Positions 6,785-14,501 of a DNA stretch of 16,883 nucleotides are shown here, piece after piece. Positions within the stretch are counted from its first letter, which is position 1; every line of letters begins with the position of its first letter. Below the pieces are notes generated by a model, which saw only the letters and a list, made by a program, of their open reading frames with translations, made no database searches and was not told the origin of the DNA. The position numbers and the translations under genes were made by a program. This stretch comes from an uncultured Clostridia bacterium. GTDB taxonomy: Bacteria > Bacillota_A > Clostridia > Oscillospirales > Oscillospiraceae. The stretch lies in assembly GCA_949289625.1 (NCBI GenBank), contig CASEPH010000049.1, forward strand, positions 1 to 16,883, read 5' to 3'.

Positions 6785-6904
6785 GCTATTTTACAAAACC
6801 GATCCACCGAGAGTATGGCTCCAACGTATATTCGATAATTTGACAGCATGGTACCTGGTCCAAGCATACAGACGGTGGAGTCAACAGAAGTTGGGCTTCA
6901 AAAA

Positions 6905-7486
6905 TTACTGCTTCCGGAATGTGATGGTGCCGTTTTCGCTGTCCATGGCATCCACAATGGCCAGAGATTCCAGTCGAATCCCTTGGGCGCGGAGCCGGTC
7001 TCCGGCCCCCTGGAAGCCCTTTTCAATGGCGATACCAATACCGCAGAGTGTTGCTCCAGCCTGCTGCAAAAGGTCCATCAGGCCCTCCAGCGCTTTGCCG
7101 TTGGCCAAAAAGTCGTCAATGATGAGCACCCGGTCCTGAGGGCCCAGATAGCGGCGATCCACCACTACGTCGCTAATATTTTTATGGGTAAAGGATTCCA
7201 CCCGAGTGGTATACACGTCCTTGCCCAAATTCAGAGACTTGGATTTTTTTGCAAATACCACGGGACATCCAAACTCCAGCGCGGCAATGCAGGCGATGCC
7301 AATGCCGGAGGCTTCAATGGTCAGGATCTTGTTGATGCCTGCGTCTGCAAACAGACGCTTCCACTCCTGGCCCATTGCCCGAAGCAAATCAATGTCCATC
7401 TGGTGATTTAAAAAGCTGCTGACTTTTAAAATGTTTCCGGGATATACCTCGCCGTCCTGCGCGATCCGTTTCTCCAATAACTCCAT
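6905..7486 (-). CDS. xpt: Xanthine phosphoribosyltransferase
   Basis: 193 residues, the usual length. Family features: [11 protein letters not shown] (21-31), [32 protein letters not shown] and the PRPP-binding loop [13 protein letters not shown] (120-132), then [15 protein letters not shown]. The enzyme makes XMP from xanthine and PRPP in the cytoplasm (purine salvage). ATG at 7486 (MELLEKRI) is the family start; an in-frame ATG at 7546 lies at or before the promoter and is rejected. The Shine-Dalgarno is weak (GGGGGCAGAG). It is monocistronic, with its own promoter and a convergent terminator. The leader is only about 30 nt, so the purine riboswitch often found ahead of xpt in Firmicutes is absent here. 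Confidence 0.95.
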   Translation of the reverse strand: MELLEKRIAQDGEVYPGNILKVSSFLNHQMDIDLLRAMGQEWKRLFADAGINKILTIEASGIGIACIAALEFGCPVVFAKKSKSLNLGKDVYTTRVESFTHKNISDVVVDRRYLGPQDRVLIIDDFLANGKALEGLMDLLQQAGATLCGIGIAIEKGFQGAGDRLRAQGIRLESLAIVDAMDSENGTITFRKQ

Positions 7487-7525
7487 AACTCTGCCCCCAA
7501 ATCCGGCCTGAGGCCATTTTGGACT

Positions 7526-7554
7526 ATTATAATACTGTTCTGGCAAAACCTCAA
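7526..7554 (-). promoter_or_regulatory. Promoter of xpt
   Basis: Minus strand TTGAGG (7549-7554), a 17-bp spacer and perfect TATAAT (7526-7531). The start site should fall near 7519, inside a GGCCTcAGGCC mini-palindrome region. Confidence 0.6.
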
Positions 7555-7577
7555 GGGAAAACTGTCAAATTTGGGGG

Positions 7578-7613
7578 AAAAACCGGGACTTCCCGCGAAT
7601 TTGGGAAGTCCCG
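7578..7613 (-). terminator. Rho-independent terminator of the epimerase/XpaC-like operon
   Basis: An 11-bp perfect stem CGGGACTTCCC/GGGAAGTCCCG (7584-7594, 7603-7613). On the minus strand five Ts follow (complement of 7578-7582) after CGG. It begins 6 nt past the stop of the XpaC-like gene. Confidence 0.85.
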
Positions 7614-7618
7614 ATTTC

Positions 7619-8989
7619 TTAAAATTTCAGTTCACAGTCCGCCGTCAGACCGTCTTTTTCCAACATGCTCTCCATGACCTTCAAATCTGCGGATATATCC
7701 AGCACATCGTTGGCGAACAGCTTATCCAGCTGAGCCTCGTAGCCGTCCACCAGCTTGTCCATCATGGCTTCAATTTTTCCTTTTGCCTCGGCAATGTTCT
7801 CGCCCTCGATGCCCTGGGCCTCCAATTTGGAGTAGCTCTCCAGGATCTTCAGAGTTTGGGGCAAATAGTAGTTCATAAAGCTGCGCAGTTCCCCGGCCTT
7901 TTCCGGGCGTTCGTCCAACAGCTTGAATATCTTGGCCGTGAGTTCCTCGATTCGGTCGATCTTATCGGAAAGCTCCTGATTGGCGATGGCGTCGTTGATT
8001 TGGCGAATGTGGGTAAGGGTGGAAGTGGCGGTATCGATCGGTCCGTCTGGGACTGGCTGTGCTTCCGGTTCCGGCTCTTGTTCAGGCTCCTCCTCCAGGG
8101 GACCGCCGAGAACCAGGGCTCTGCGGGCTGCATCCACATAGCCCTCCTCCCAGAAGTCCCGTTCCAGCATCTCCTCCAGATCCTTTTCCACTTTCCTTTC
8201 GCTGACGCCCATGGACTTGGCCAAAGAAGCGATAGGGATCACCTTGCGCATGCCGATCATGGTGAGATACTTCTGAAAACGGGTCAGCTTCCGTTTTCGG
8301 CTGCCTGCCACCCCCACCAGGGTCAAGCCAATCAAGCACAGGGCCAGCAGTGGCAGCGTTTCACTGAGGAGCCAATCCCAGCTGTAGAAATACCGGATCT
8401 CATCCAACAGCTCCATGACAAAGGCAAAGCCAAAAAGCCCTGCAATTCCCAGACCGATGCCCCGGAACAGCCGGATGTGACCCAAGCCGTAGGGCGCGCC
8501 TTCATCTTCCTGCTGCTGTTTCTTTTTCTTCTTTTTCTGGGCCCGGGCCTGGGCTGCCCGGGTTTTGGACAGCTCCTCCTGCCAACGGGCGGTATCCGCG
8601 TCAACGGTAGTGGTACCGGAGCCCTTCTTCTGACCAGATTTCTCTACCTGGGCCCAAACCTGCTTTGCTGCATTCTGGGCGGCGGTAGCGGCCCGGCGAA
8701 ACTCCTGGTCGGTCTTTTTGTTGCCTGGCCATTTGCCGGACAGCTGCAAAAACAGCAACACCAGGCCTGCAGGCCAGAACACCACAAACCCCAGCACAAT
8801 CAGGATCCAGTGCCAGCTATCATCGCTTTTCTTGCTGTGCCGCGTAGTCCTGCTTTGCGTGCTGGAATGCGTATATTGATACCGATAGGTTCCGTCTGTG
8901 GGTGAGGAACTGTCTCCCTCGGGCTCCACATAGTGTACATTTCCGTTTTCATCAAATTCCCAACGTCCCTGACTGTTTGGTGTGCTCAC
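7619..8989 (-). CDS. XpaC-like (5-bromo-4-chloroindolyl phosphate hydrolysis family) membrane protein
   Basis: 456 residues in a modular order: a polar Ser/Thr/Tyr-rich N-terminus (1-57); membrane helix (about 58-83); helical linker ending in six lysines (152-157); two more membrane helices (about 174-194 and 208-228); a winged-helix-like segment IPIASLAKSMGVSERKVEKDLEEML (251-275); a Glu/Pro-rich hinge (299-317); and an all-helical C-terminal domain (322-447) with NYYLPQTLKILESYSKLE and DISADLKVMESMLEKDGL, typical of the XpaC family (PF10112). The family name comes from a Bacillus phenotype; biochemical function is not known, and relatives often sit beside TelA-type proteins. The start is GTG at 8987-8989, overlapping the epimerase stop (GTGA), with GGAGG 7 nt upstream. 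This suggests translational coupling with the epimerase. Confidence 0.85.
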   Translation of the reverse strand: MSTPNSQGRWEFDENGNVHYVEPEGDSSSPTDGTYRYQYTHSSTQSRTTRHSKKSDDSWHWILIVLGFVVFWPAGLVLLFLQLSGKWPGNKKTDQEFRRAATAAQNAAKQVWAQVEKSGQKKGSGTTTVDADTARWQEELSKTRAAQARAQKKKKKKQQQEDEGAPYGLGHIRLFRGIGLGIAGLFGFAFVMELLDEIRYFYSWDWLLSETLPLLALCLIGLTLVGVAGSRKRKLTRFQKYLTMIGMRKVIPIASLAKSMGVSERKVEKDLEEMLERDFWEEGYVDAARRALVLGGPLEEEPEQEPEPEAQPVPDGPIDTATSTLTHIRQINDAIANQELSDKIDRIEELTAKIFKLLDERPEKAGELRSFMNYYLPQTLKILESYSKLEAQGIEGENIAEAKGKIEAMMDKLVDGYEAQLDKLFANDVLDISADLKVMESMLEKDGLTADCELKF

Positions 8990-10095
8990 GCCTTTTCCTC
9001 CAATTCCCGTTCCAAAATATCCGCAATGCGCCGGGAGGCATAGCCGTCGCCATAGGGATTCGATGCATTGGACATGGCGGCATAGGCCTGAGGATCCTCC
9101 AGCAGCAGCCGGAAATTGCGATAAATCACTTCTTCATCAGTACCCACCAGCTTCAGGGTGCCGGCAGCCAGACCCTCGGGACGTTCTGTGGTGTCCCGCA
9201 TGACCAGTACCGGTTTGCCCAGGGAAGGCGCCTCTTCCTGAATGCCACCGGAGTCTGTCAAAATCAGATGGCAGCGGGCCATAAAGTTGTGGAAGTCCAA
9301 TACATCCAGAGGCTCGATGAGATGGATACGATCCAAACCGGACAATTCTTTCCTTGCGATTTCCCGCACCGCTGGATTCATATGAATGGGGTAGATCACC
9401 TTGATGTCCGGATGCTCGTCGCAGACCCGGCGGATGGCCCGAAACATCCGGGCCATGGGTTCGCCCAGACTCTCTCTTCGATGGACCTCTACCAGGATCA
9501 GCCGGCTGTCGGCTGCCCACTCCAGTTCTGGATGGGTATAGTTCTCCCGGACGGTGGTGCGCAGAGCATCAATGCCGGTGTTTCCAGTGACATAGATGGT
9601 GCTGTCATCCCGCTGCTCCCGTAGAAGATTCTGCCGGGCGGTTTCCGTGGGGGCAAAGTTGAATCGGCTGAGAATGCTGACGGCCTGCCGGTTGAACTCT
9701 TCAGGGTAGGGACTGTAAATATTATAGGTGCGAAGTCCTGCTTCCACATGTCCCACGGGGATCTTGAGGTAAAAGCAGGCAAGGGCCGTCACAAATGTGG
9801 TAGAGGTATCACCATGGACCAGAACCACATCAGGGACTTCCTGGTCCAGAACCGCCTTGATTCGATTCAGGATATTTGTGGTCACGTCAAACAACGTCTG
9901 ACGGTCCTTCATAATGGAAAGATCATATTCCGGCACCACGTCGAAGGTATCCAGGACCATATCCAGCATCTGCCGATGCTGCCCTGTCACGCAGACCACG
10001 GTTTGAAGACCGGGGCGGCTTTTCAGTTCATTCACCAGGGGGCACATCTTGATGGCTTCCGGCCGGGTGCCAAAAACCAGCATTACCTTTTTCAA
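8986..10095 (-). CDS. wecB: UDP-N-acetylglucosamine 2-epimerase (non-hydrolysing)
   Basis: 369 residues, GT-B fold. Opening MKKVMLVFGTRPEAIKMCPL with R11, VHGDTST (94-99), VGHVEAGLRT (114-122), the HRRES motif (205-209) and DSGGIQEEAPSLGKPVLVMR followed by DTTERPE all match WecB/MnaA. It interconverts UDP-GlcNAc and UDP-ManNAc in the cytoplasm, supplying ManNAc for teichoic-acid linkage units or secondary wall polymers. The start is taken as TTG (10093-10095): it gives the canonical MKKVM opening and has GAGGCGG just upstream, and the frame further upstream crosses the promoter. An internal ATG (10081-10083) is the alternative. The motif is VHRRES rather than the common AHRREN. It leads a two-gene operon with the XpaC-like gene. 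Confidence 0.93.
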   Translation of the reverse strand: MKKVMLVFGTRPEAIKMCPLVNELKSRPGLQTVVCVTGQHRQMLDMVLDTFDVVPEYDLSIMKDRQTLFDVTTNILNRIKAVLDQEVPDVVLVHGDTSTTFVTALACFYLKIPVGHVEAGLRTYNIYSPYPEEFNRQAVSILSRFNFAPTETARQNLLREQRDDSTIYVTGNTGIDALRTTVRENYTHPELEWAADSRLILVEVHRRESLGEPMARMFRAIRRVCDEHPDIKVIYPIHMNPAVREIARKELSGLDRIHLIEPLDVLDFHNFMARCHLILTDSGGIQEEAPSLGKPVLVMRDTTERPEGLAAGTLKLVGTDEEVIYRNFRLLLEDPQAYAAMSNASNPYGDGYASRRIADILERELEEKA

Positions 10096-10129
10096 TGTTA
10101 CCGCCTCGCTTTCTTTGGATTCATCGTAT

Positions 10130-10158
10130 ATTTTACACACTTTCCCCGCCTCCGTCAA
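10130..10158 (-). promoter_or_regulatory. Promoter of the epimerase operon
   Basis: Minus strand TTGACG (10153-10158), a 17-bp spacer and TAAAAT (10130-10135), with a leader of about 30 nt to the TTG start. This places the longer open frame upstream of 10095 partly outside the transcript and supports the TTG start. Confidence 0.7.
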
Positions 10159-10213
10159 CCAGAATTGCGGTGGTAAGGGAAACAATGACTGGATTCTCCG
10201 GAGAAAATGGGAA

Positions 10214-10245
10214 AGCCGCACCGATACCGAGGTAACGGTGCGGCT
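10214..10245 (-). terminator. Probable terminator hairpin after the P-type ATPase gene
   Basis: A 10-bp perfect stem AGCCGCACCG/CGGTGCGGCT (10214-10223, 10236-10245) starting 8 nt past the ATPase stop. The following minus-strand bases (TTTCCCATTTTC) form only a poor U tract. Confidence 0.6.
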
Positions 10246-10252
10246 GGCTTGT

Positions 10253-12706
10253 TTAGGTGCTGGAATCCAGGGAGCCGTGTTTTTGCTCCAAACGTTTTTC
10301 GCGAAAACGCTTGACGGCGGCTTCCGTCTGCTCAAAGATCTTCAGTACGGTCCGCATAACCTGGAAGGAGACGATCATCAGTACCACCAGGACCAGACCG
10401 GTTTCAATGGTGGGTGCTGTGAAATCGAACAGGGGTGCCAAGACGGTAAAGCAGATCAGTTCTCCTAAGGCCATGGCCAAAAGCAGTCCCCAATGCTTCC
10501 AGTCGCTGATGGGTTGGGCAGTTTGATAAAGCACCCGCAGACCAATAACCGCCATAACGACGGCGCTCATGGTGTAGAGCTGTTCCGTGGGGAAATGGAA
10601 TACTGCCACAAAGGCTTCGATTAGGAGGATCAGCACCACATCGGTAAGACCGCCGGGCAAAGCTTTCAAAAATACGTTGGTGATAAACTTGCCTTTGACC
10701 CGCTCGTGGTTCGGCTCCAAAGCCAGGAAAAAGGCAGGGGCACCGATGGTCAGTCCGCCGATCACCGACAAATGCAGGGGAACCAGCGGATAGGGCATAT
10801 CGATGAACAGGGAAATGATGGAGATCATAAAGGAGAAGATGTTTTTAACAAAGAACAGGGAAGCCGCCCGCTGAATATTGTTGATGACCCGACGGCCTTC
10901 TGCTACCACGTCCGGCATGGTGGAGAAATCAGAGTCCAAAAGCACCAGCTGGGCTACCTGGCATGCAGCGTCGCTGCCGGAGGCCATGGCGATGCCGCAA
11001 TCCGCGTCCTTCAGCGCCAGTACATCATTGACGCCGTCGCCGGTCATGGCAACCGTGTGACCGGCCTTCTGCATTGCCTGGACCAGCTTCCGCTTTTGAT
11101 CCGGCGTGACGCGGCCAAACACCGCGTAGTGTTCTGCTGCCTCCGCGATCTCCTCATCGGTCTGGAGCTCAGAGGCGTCCACATACAGGTCCGCATCAGG
11201 AATGCCGGCCTGCCGGGCTACTTCGGACACAGTCACTGGATTGTCTCCGGAGATGACCCGCACAGATACGCCCTGCTGGGTGAAATATCGGAAGGTCTCC
11301 GGCGCTTCAGGCCGAATGCGGTTGGTCAGCGGCACCAGTGCCAGGGGATATACGGAGTCTTTTTGCAGATTTTCCGGTTCCGGAATTCCGTCGTAGGCAG
11401 CCAGCAGCAGCACCCGATAGCCTCGCTGTCCCCATTCCCGGACCTCCTGGGCAACCTCTTCGTATCTGGCGCCCATAATAAATTCCGGGGCGCCCACCAG
11501 AAAACTGCCTTCCTCTTCAAATACAACGCCGGTCCACTTGGTGGCGGAGGAGAAGGGGATCACTTTGCTGACGGTCCAATCCACTTCATCGTGGTATTTT
11601 TCCGCCATGGCGCGGCCAGTGTCATTGTCCGGTTTTTCAGCCCCGTATACGGCGGAAAGAATTTTGTTGGCCTCCGCCAGGGGACAGACCTCGTCGTCCA
11701 GAAGGATGGGTTCTCCGGCTTCCATGACGGCCTCCGTGATGGTACCGGTCTTGTCCACGCAGAGTACATCCACCCGAGCCAGATTTTCAATACAGTTCAT
11801 ATCTTGGGTCAGAACCCGTCGCTGGGCCAGACGTAGCACGCTGACGGCCAGGGCAACACTGGTCAGAAGATACAGGCCCTCTGGAATCATGCCGATCAGA
11901 GCTGCCACGGTGGCCTTGACAGAGGCTTGCAGCCCCAGCTCCAGCACATGATATTGCTTGATAAATAAGACGATGCCCAGGGGAACCATGGCAAGGCCAA
12001 TGACCCGAATGACCTTATCCAAGGAGGCCATCATTTCGGAATTGCCCACCTTGACGTCCTTCTTGGCTTCCAGCGTCAGCCGGGAGGCATAGGAGTCAGC
12101 ACCCACCCGGGTCAGCTGGGCCCTACAGCGGCCGGATACGATAAAGCTGCCGGAGAGCAGAACGTCACCGGGATGTTTGGTGATAGCATCCTCCTCACCG
12201 GTGATCAGGGCTTCGTTGACCTGTACTTGACCGATCCGAACAACGGCGTCAGCACAGATCTGATCTCCAGCGGCAAATTCCACAATGTCGTCCCGCACCA
12301 GTTGATCTGAGGGTACCATAACCCGTTGACCGCCTCGGGTGGTGGGTACTTTCCGGGCGGCCATCAGCGTCAGCTTGTCAATAGTCCGCTTGGAGCGAAT
12401 CTCTTGAAAAATGCCGATACAGGTGTTGGCGATAGCAATGACCAGAAAAAGCATATCGCCAAAGGATCCCACCAGAATCAGACATACGGCCAGAACCACA
12501 AATATCAGGTTGAAGAAGGTCAGGCAGTTTTCTTTGACGATCTGCCGTTCCGTCTTGGTGGGGGATTCCACCGGCAGATTGGACAGGCCGTTTTTCTGAC
12601 GAAGTCGCACAGCAGCTTCGTCCAGTCCGAAATTATGAGGTGGATTGCAGACAGGGATCGAAGGCCTGCTTGGTTGGATTGGGCTGTTCGCCCTATGTTT
12701 TCCCAT
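10253..12706 (-). CDS. Cation-transporting P-type ATPase, CtpE-like (probable Ca2+)
   Basis: 817 residues with all P-type modules: actuator loop VNEALITGEED (163-173), helix-4 motif GMIPEGLYLLTS (272-283), phosphorylation site CVDKTGTITE (D318), nucleotide-domain segment KVIPFSSATKWTGVVF (381-396), and hinge MTGDGVNDVLALKDADCGIAM (554-574). The actuator loop reads TGEED rather than TGES, and PEGL replaces the PEGL/PEAL variants of other groups. Together with PYPLVPLHLSVIGGLTIGAP (638-657) and LALEPN this matches the CtpE group, whose mycobacterial member is linked to calcium uptake; other divalent cations are possible. No N-terminal heavy-metal domain or CPC motif is seen, arguing against copper or cadmium. 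AAAGGA lies 8 nt upstream of the ATG. It starts 65 nt after the SLH-protein stop with no clear promoter, so it may be co-transcribed through the GC-rich hairpin there. Confidence 0.9.
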   Translation of the reverse strand: MGKHRANSPIQPSRPSIPVCNPPHNFGLDEAAVRLRQKNGLSNLPVESPTKTERQIVKENCLTFFNLIFVVLAVCLILVGSFGDMLFLVIAIANTCIGIFQEIRSKRTIDKLTLMAARKVPTTRGGQRVMVPSDQLVRDDIVEFAAGDQICADAVVRIGQVQVNEALITGEEDAITKHPGDVLLSGSFIVSGRCRAQLTRVGADSYASRLTLEAKKDVKVGNSEMMASLDKVIRVIGLAMVPLGIVLFIKQYHVLELGLQASVKATVAALIGMIPEGLYLLTSVALAVSVLRLAQRRVLTQDMNCIENLARVDVLCVDKTGTITEAVMEAGEPILLDDEVCPLAEANKILSAVYGAEKPDNDTGRAMAEKYHDEVDWTVSKVIPFSSATKWTGVVFEEEGSFLVGAPEFIMGARYEEVAQEVREWGQRGYRVLLLAAYDGIPEPENLQKDSVYPLALVPLTNRIRPEAPETFRYFTQQGVSVRVISGDNPVTVSEVARQAGIPDADLYVDASELQTDEEIAEAAEHYAVFGRVTPDQKRKLVQAMQKAGHTVAMTGDGVNDVLALKDADCGIAMASGSDAACQVAQLVLLDSDFSTMPDVVAEGRRVINNIQRAASLFFVKNIFSFMISIISLFIDMPYPLVPLHLSVIGGLTIGAPAFFLALEPNHERVKGKFITNVFLKALPGGLTDVVLILLIEAFVAVFHFPTEQLYTMSAVVMAVIGLRVLYQTAQPISDWKHWGLLLAMALGELICFTVLAPLFDFTAPTIETGLVLVVLMIVSFQVMRTVLKIFEQTEAAVKRFREKRLEQKHGSLDSST

Positions 12707-12737
12707 GGGAAAGTTCCTTTCTGTTGGGCAATGGAAG

Positions 12738-12766
12738 GCCGGGACGCCGCAGCGCGGCGCCCCGGC
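12738..12766 (-). terminator. GC-rich hairpin between SLH-protein and ATPase genes (terminator or attenuator)
   Basis: 13-base arms (12738-12750, 12754-12766) pair with one A-C mismatch around an AGC loop. No T run follows on the minus strand (CTTCCATTGCCC), so it may stabilise the upstream message or attenuate rather than fully terminate. Confidence 0.5.
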
Positions 12767-12771
12767 GGATT

Positions 12772-14226
12772 TTACGTTCCAAAGTAGCTGAAATGCATAT
12801 AATCCTTTTTACTGTTCCAATCGGCGCCCCAGCCAAAGCCGTATTTCCGGAATGCCTGTACCACGTCGCCGTCGGGAGGAATGGAGTAGGGATCCTCACC
12901 GGGCTTCCAATAGCTTCCGGTCATGGCGGTGCCGTCATTGGTGCACTCATAATTTTCGTTGGGGTTGATGTCGATGGCAAGACCAGGCGTATGCTCGGAA
13001 TAGGTACTGCGATAGTAGCCGCCGGCGGAGTAAATGGGGAACTGCTCGTCTCCGTTGTAGATCTCCTCAAAAATGGCCTGCACAGTGGCGGCAATATTTT
13101 TATGTACCTGGAGATAGATGGTCTTGGTGGTTTTTTCGGTATGGGTGCTGTCGGTGAAATCCCAAACCTGTACCGGAACAGTGACCAGGTAACTGGTGTC
13201 GTTGATGTCATAATAGGTCCTGTATTCGTCTGTCACCTCGCCGAAAATCCGAATACATTTTTCCTCGTAGGTTTCTCCAGCATAGGCCAGAGAGGTGTCT
13301 GCGGTAACGGTGATGGTGCAGCTCTGGGTCAAGCCATTCCAGGTGAACGCGTGGATCTCAGCGGTGCCCTCGGCAAGGGCAGTAAACTGCCCGTCGCTTC
13401 CGATAGTCAAAACGGAAGTATCTGTGGAGACCCAGGTGATGGTCTGGTTGGTGGTTTCCCCCGGAGAGATGGAGGCAGTACAGTAACCAGTCTCACCCAC
13501 CTTCAATTCTGTCACGGAGGGAGTGATCTCCAGAACTTCCGGATCGATCAGATCTCGGCCCTCGTAGGGAGCCAGAGCCTGATTAAGACGGTAAAATAGA
13601 GTGGCACATTGAGCGCGAGTTGCAGTTTCCTGGGGGCCAAACCGGTAGGACCCGTCATCATTTTGATAGCCGTTGAGAATACCGGTTATGCGGAGCGTTT
13701 CCACAGCATCTTGGGCATATTGGGAGATGGTGTCGCTGTCGGTAAAGGAAGCTGCGGAAACTTCGCCGGCGGACAGCAGCATATAATTGTAAATGGAAGC
13801 AAAGCGGACCACAATGGTGGCCATCTGTTCCCGGGTAATCAGCGCGTCGGGGGAGAAGGTTCCGTCGCCCATTCCGTTGACGATACCATACCGAGTGGCC
13901 CAGTTGATATAGGGCGCATAGTAGAAGTCCGGGTTTACGTCTGAATAGAGCTGCGTGAGGTACCAATCCTGATACTGGGTTTCGTCCACGTCCACCATAC
14001 GGCCTAATACAGTGACGAACATTCCGCGGGTCATGCTGAACTCCGGGCCAAATTCTGTTTCGGACATACCCTGAAACAGGTTCTCAGTCAGGCAATAGCT
14101 GATGGCGTCCTGGGCCCAATGACCATCAATATCGGTCATTGCGGCTGGGTCTACTGCAAAAGCACTTGTACAGAGGGACAGGGACAGCGAAAAGCAAATG
14201 AGCAGTTTGCTCAGTTTTTTTCTCAT
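12772..14226 (-). CDS. Secreted SLH-domain protein with Ig-like domain and M15 peptidoglycan peptidase
   Basis: 484 residues. Signal peptide MRKKLSKLLICFSLSLSLCT with cleavage expected after AFA (24). Three SLH repeats follow: about 30-78 (DIDGHWAQDAISYC...), 94-144 (SDVNPDFYYAPYINWATRYG...) and 161-213, for anchoring to a secondary wall polymer. Residues 229-309 are a bacterial Ig-like (Big_2) domain (VLEITPSVTELKVGE...). The C-terminal part (about 390-484) is an M15-type zinc peptidase: STYSEHTPGLAIDIN gives the H412-x6-D419 ligands and DYMHFSYFG the third ligand H478. M15 enzymes are DD-carboxypeptidases or L,D-type endopeptidases on peptidoglycan; the GWGADWNSKKDYMHF pattern is closest to the M15_4/CwlK-like type, but specificity is not certain. 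It acts outside the membrane. The start at 14226 has GGAGG 7 nt upstream; the frame continues upstream without a plausible signal. Confidence 0.92.
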   Translation of the reverse strand: MRKKLSKLLICFSLSLSLCTSAFAVDPAAMTDIDGHWAQDAISYCLTENLFQGMSETEFGPEFSMTRGMFVTVLGRMVDVDETQYQDWYLTQLYSDVNPDFYYAPYINWATRYGIVNGMGDGTFSPDALITREQMATIVVRFASIYNYMLLSAGEVSAASFTDSDTISQYAQDAVETLRITGILNGYQNDDGSYRFGPQETATRAQCATLFYRLNQALAPYEGRDLIDPEVLEITPSVTELKVGETGYCTASISPGETTNQTITWVSTDTSVLTIGSDGQFTALAEGTAEIHAFTWNGLTQSCTITVTADTSLAYAGETYEEKCIRIFGEVTDEYRTYYDINDTSYLVTVPVQVWDFTDSTHTEKTTKTIYLQVHKNIAATVQAIFEEIYNGDEQFPIYSAGGYYRSTYSEHTPGLAIDINPNENYECTNDGTAMTGSYWKPGEDPYSIPPDGDVVQAFRKYGFGWGADWNSKKDYMHFSYFGT

Positions 14227-14257
14227 GAGGGAGCCTCCAGAAATTTTCTCGAAGGTT

Positions 14258-14286
14258 ATTATAGCACAGCATTCCGCGTTTGACCA
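14258..14286 (-). promoter_or_regulatory. Promoter of the SLH/M15 protein gene
   Basis: Minus strand TGGTCA (14281-14286), a 17-bp spacer and perfect TATAAT (14258-14263), leader about 25 nt. Confidence 0.6.
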
Positions 14287-14300
14287 GTAACAGTTTGTAA

Positions 14301-14317
14301 ACAAATTGAGAATTTGT
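14301..14317. promoter_or_regulatory. Inverted repeat between divergent promoters, operator candidate
   Basis: ACAAATT-GAG-AATTTGT is a perfect 7-bp inverted repeat with a 3-bp spacer, 14 bp upstream of the SLH-gene -35 box. The 14227-14501 gap otherwise holds the two divergent promoters and no gene that I can support. Confidence 0.35.
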
Positions 14318-14419
14318 ATCTGAAAACGCATACTTTTTACAAAATCCAAGAAAAGATTCCCACGGAGTTGATTCTTGGGGGGCATAGATAGGAACTGCGG
14401 AAGAAAACGCTGCGCCTCT

Positions 14420-14448
14420 TTGCATTTTTTAGCCGAATCTGCTATAAT
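14420..14448 (+). promoter_or_regulatory. Promoter of the second acyltransferase/DMT operon
   Basis: TTGCAT (14420-14425), a 17-bp spacer and perfect TATAAT (14443-14448). The leader is about 47 nt and ends in AAGGGGGAG, 7 nt before the ATG at 14502. Confidence 0.7.
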
Positions 14449-14501
14449 CAAAAACAATGGGAATTGTGCAGTCAAATGCTGCGTAAGGGGGAGAAGCTGC
14501 T

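Noticed and set aside
7571..8905. A 444-codon open frame on the plus strand opposite the XpaC-like gene
   Set aside because: Composition (many His/Gln/Leu) is that of an antisense shadow; the minus-strand frame has recognisable domains, RBS and terminator.
10706..11836. A 376-codon plus-strand frame inside the P-type ATPase gene
   Set aside because: Lies wholly antisense to a gene with all P-type ATPase motifs; no RBS or family resemblance.
12640..13599. A 319-codon Gly/Val-rich plus-strand frame opposite the SLH/M15 gene
   Set aside because: Antisense shadow of a confidently assigned secreted protein.
14321..14332. TGAAAACGCATA, one mismatch from the catabolite-control (cre) consensus
   Set aside because: A single degenerate match in an intergenic region is easily due to chance; its position relative to both promoters is not typical for repression.
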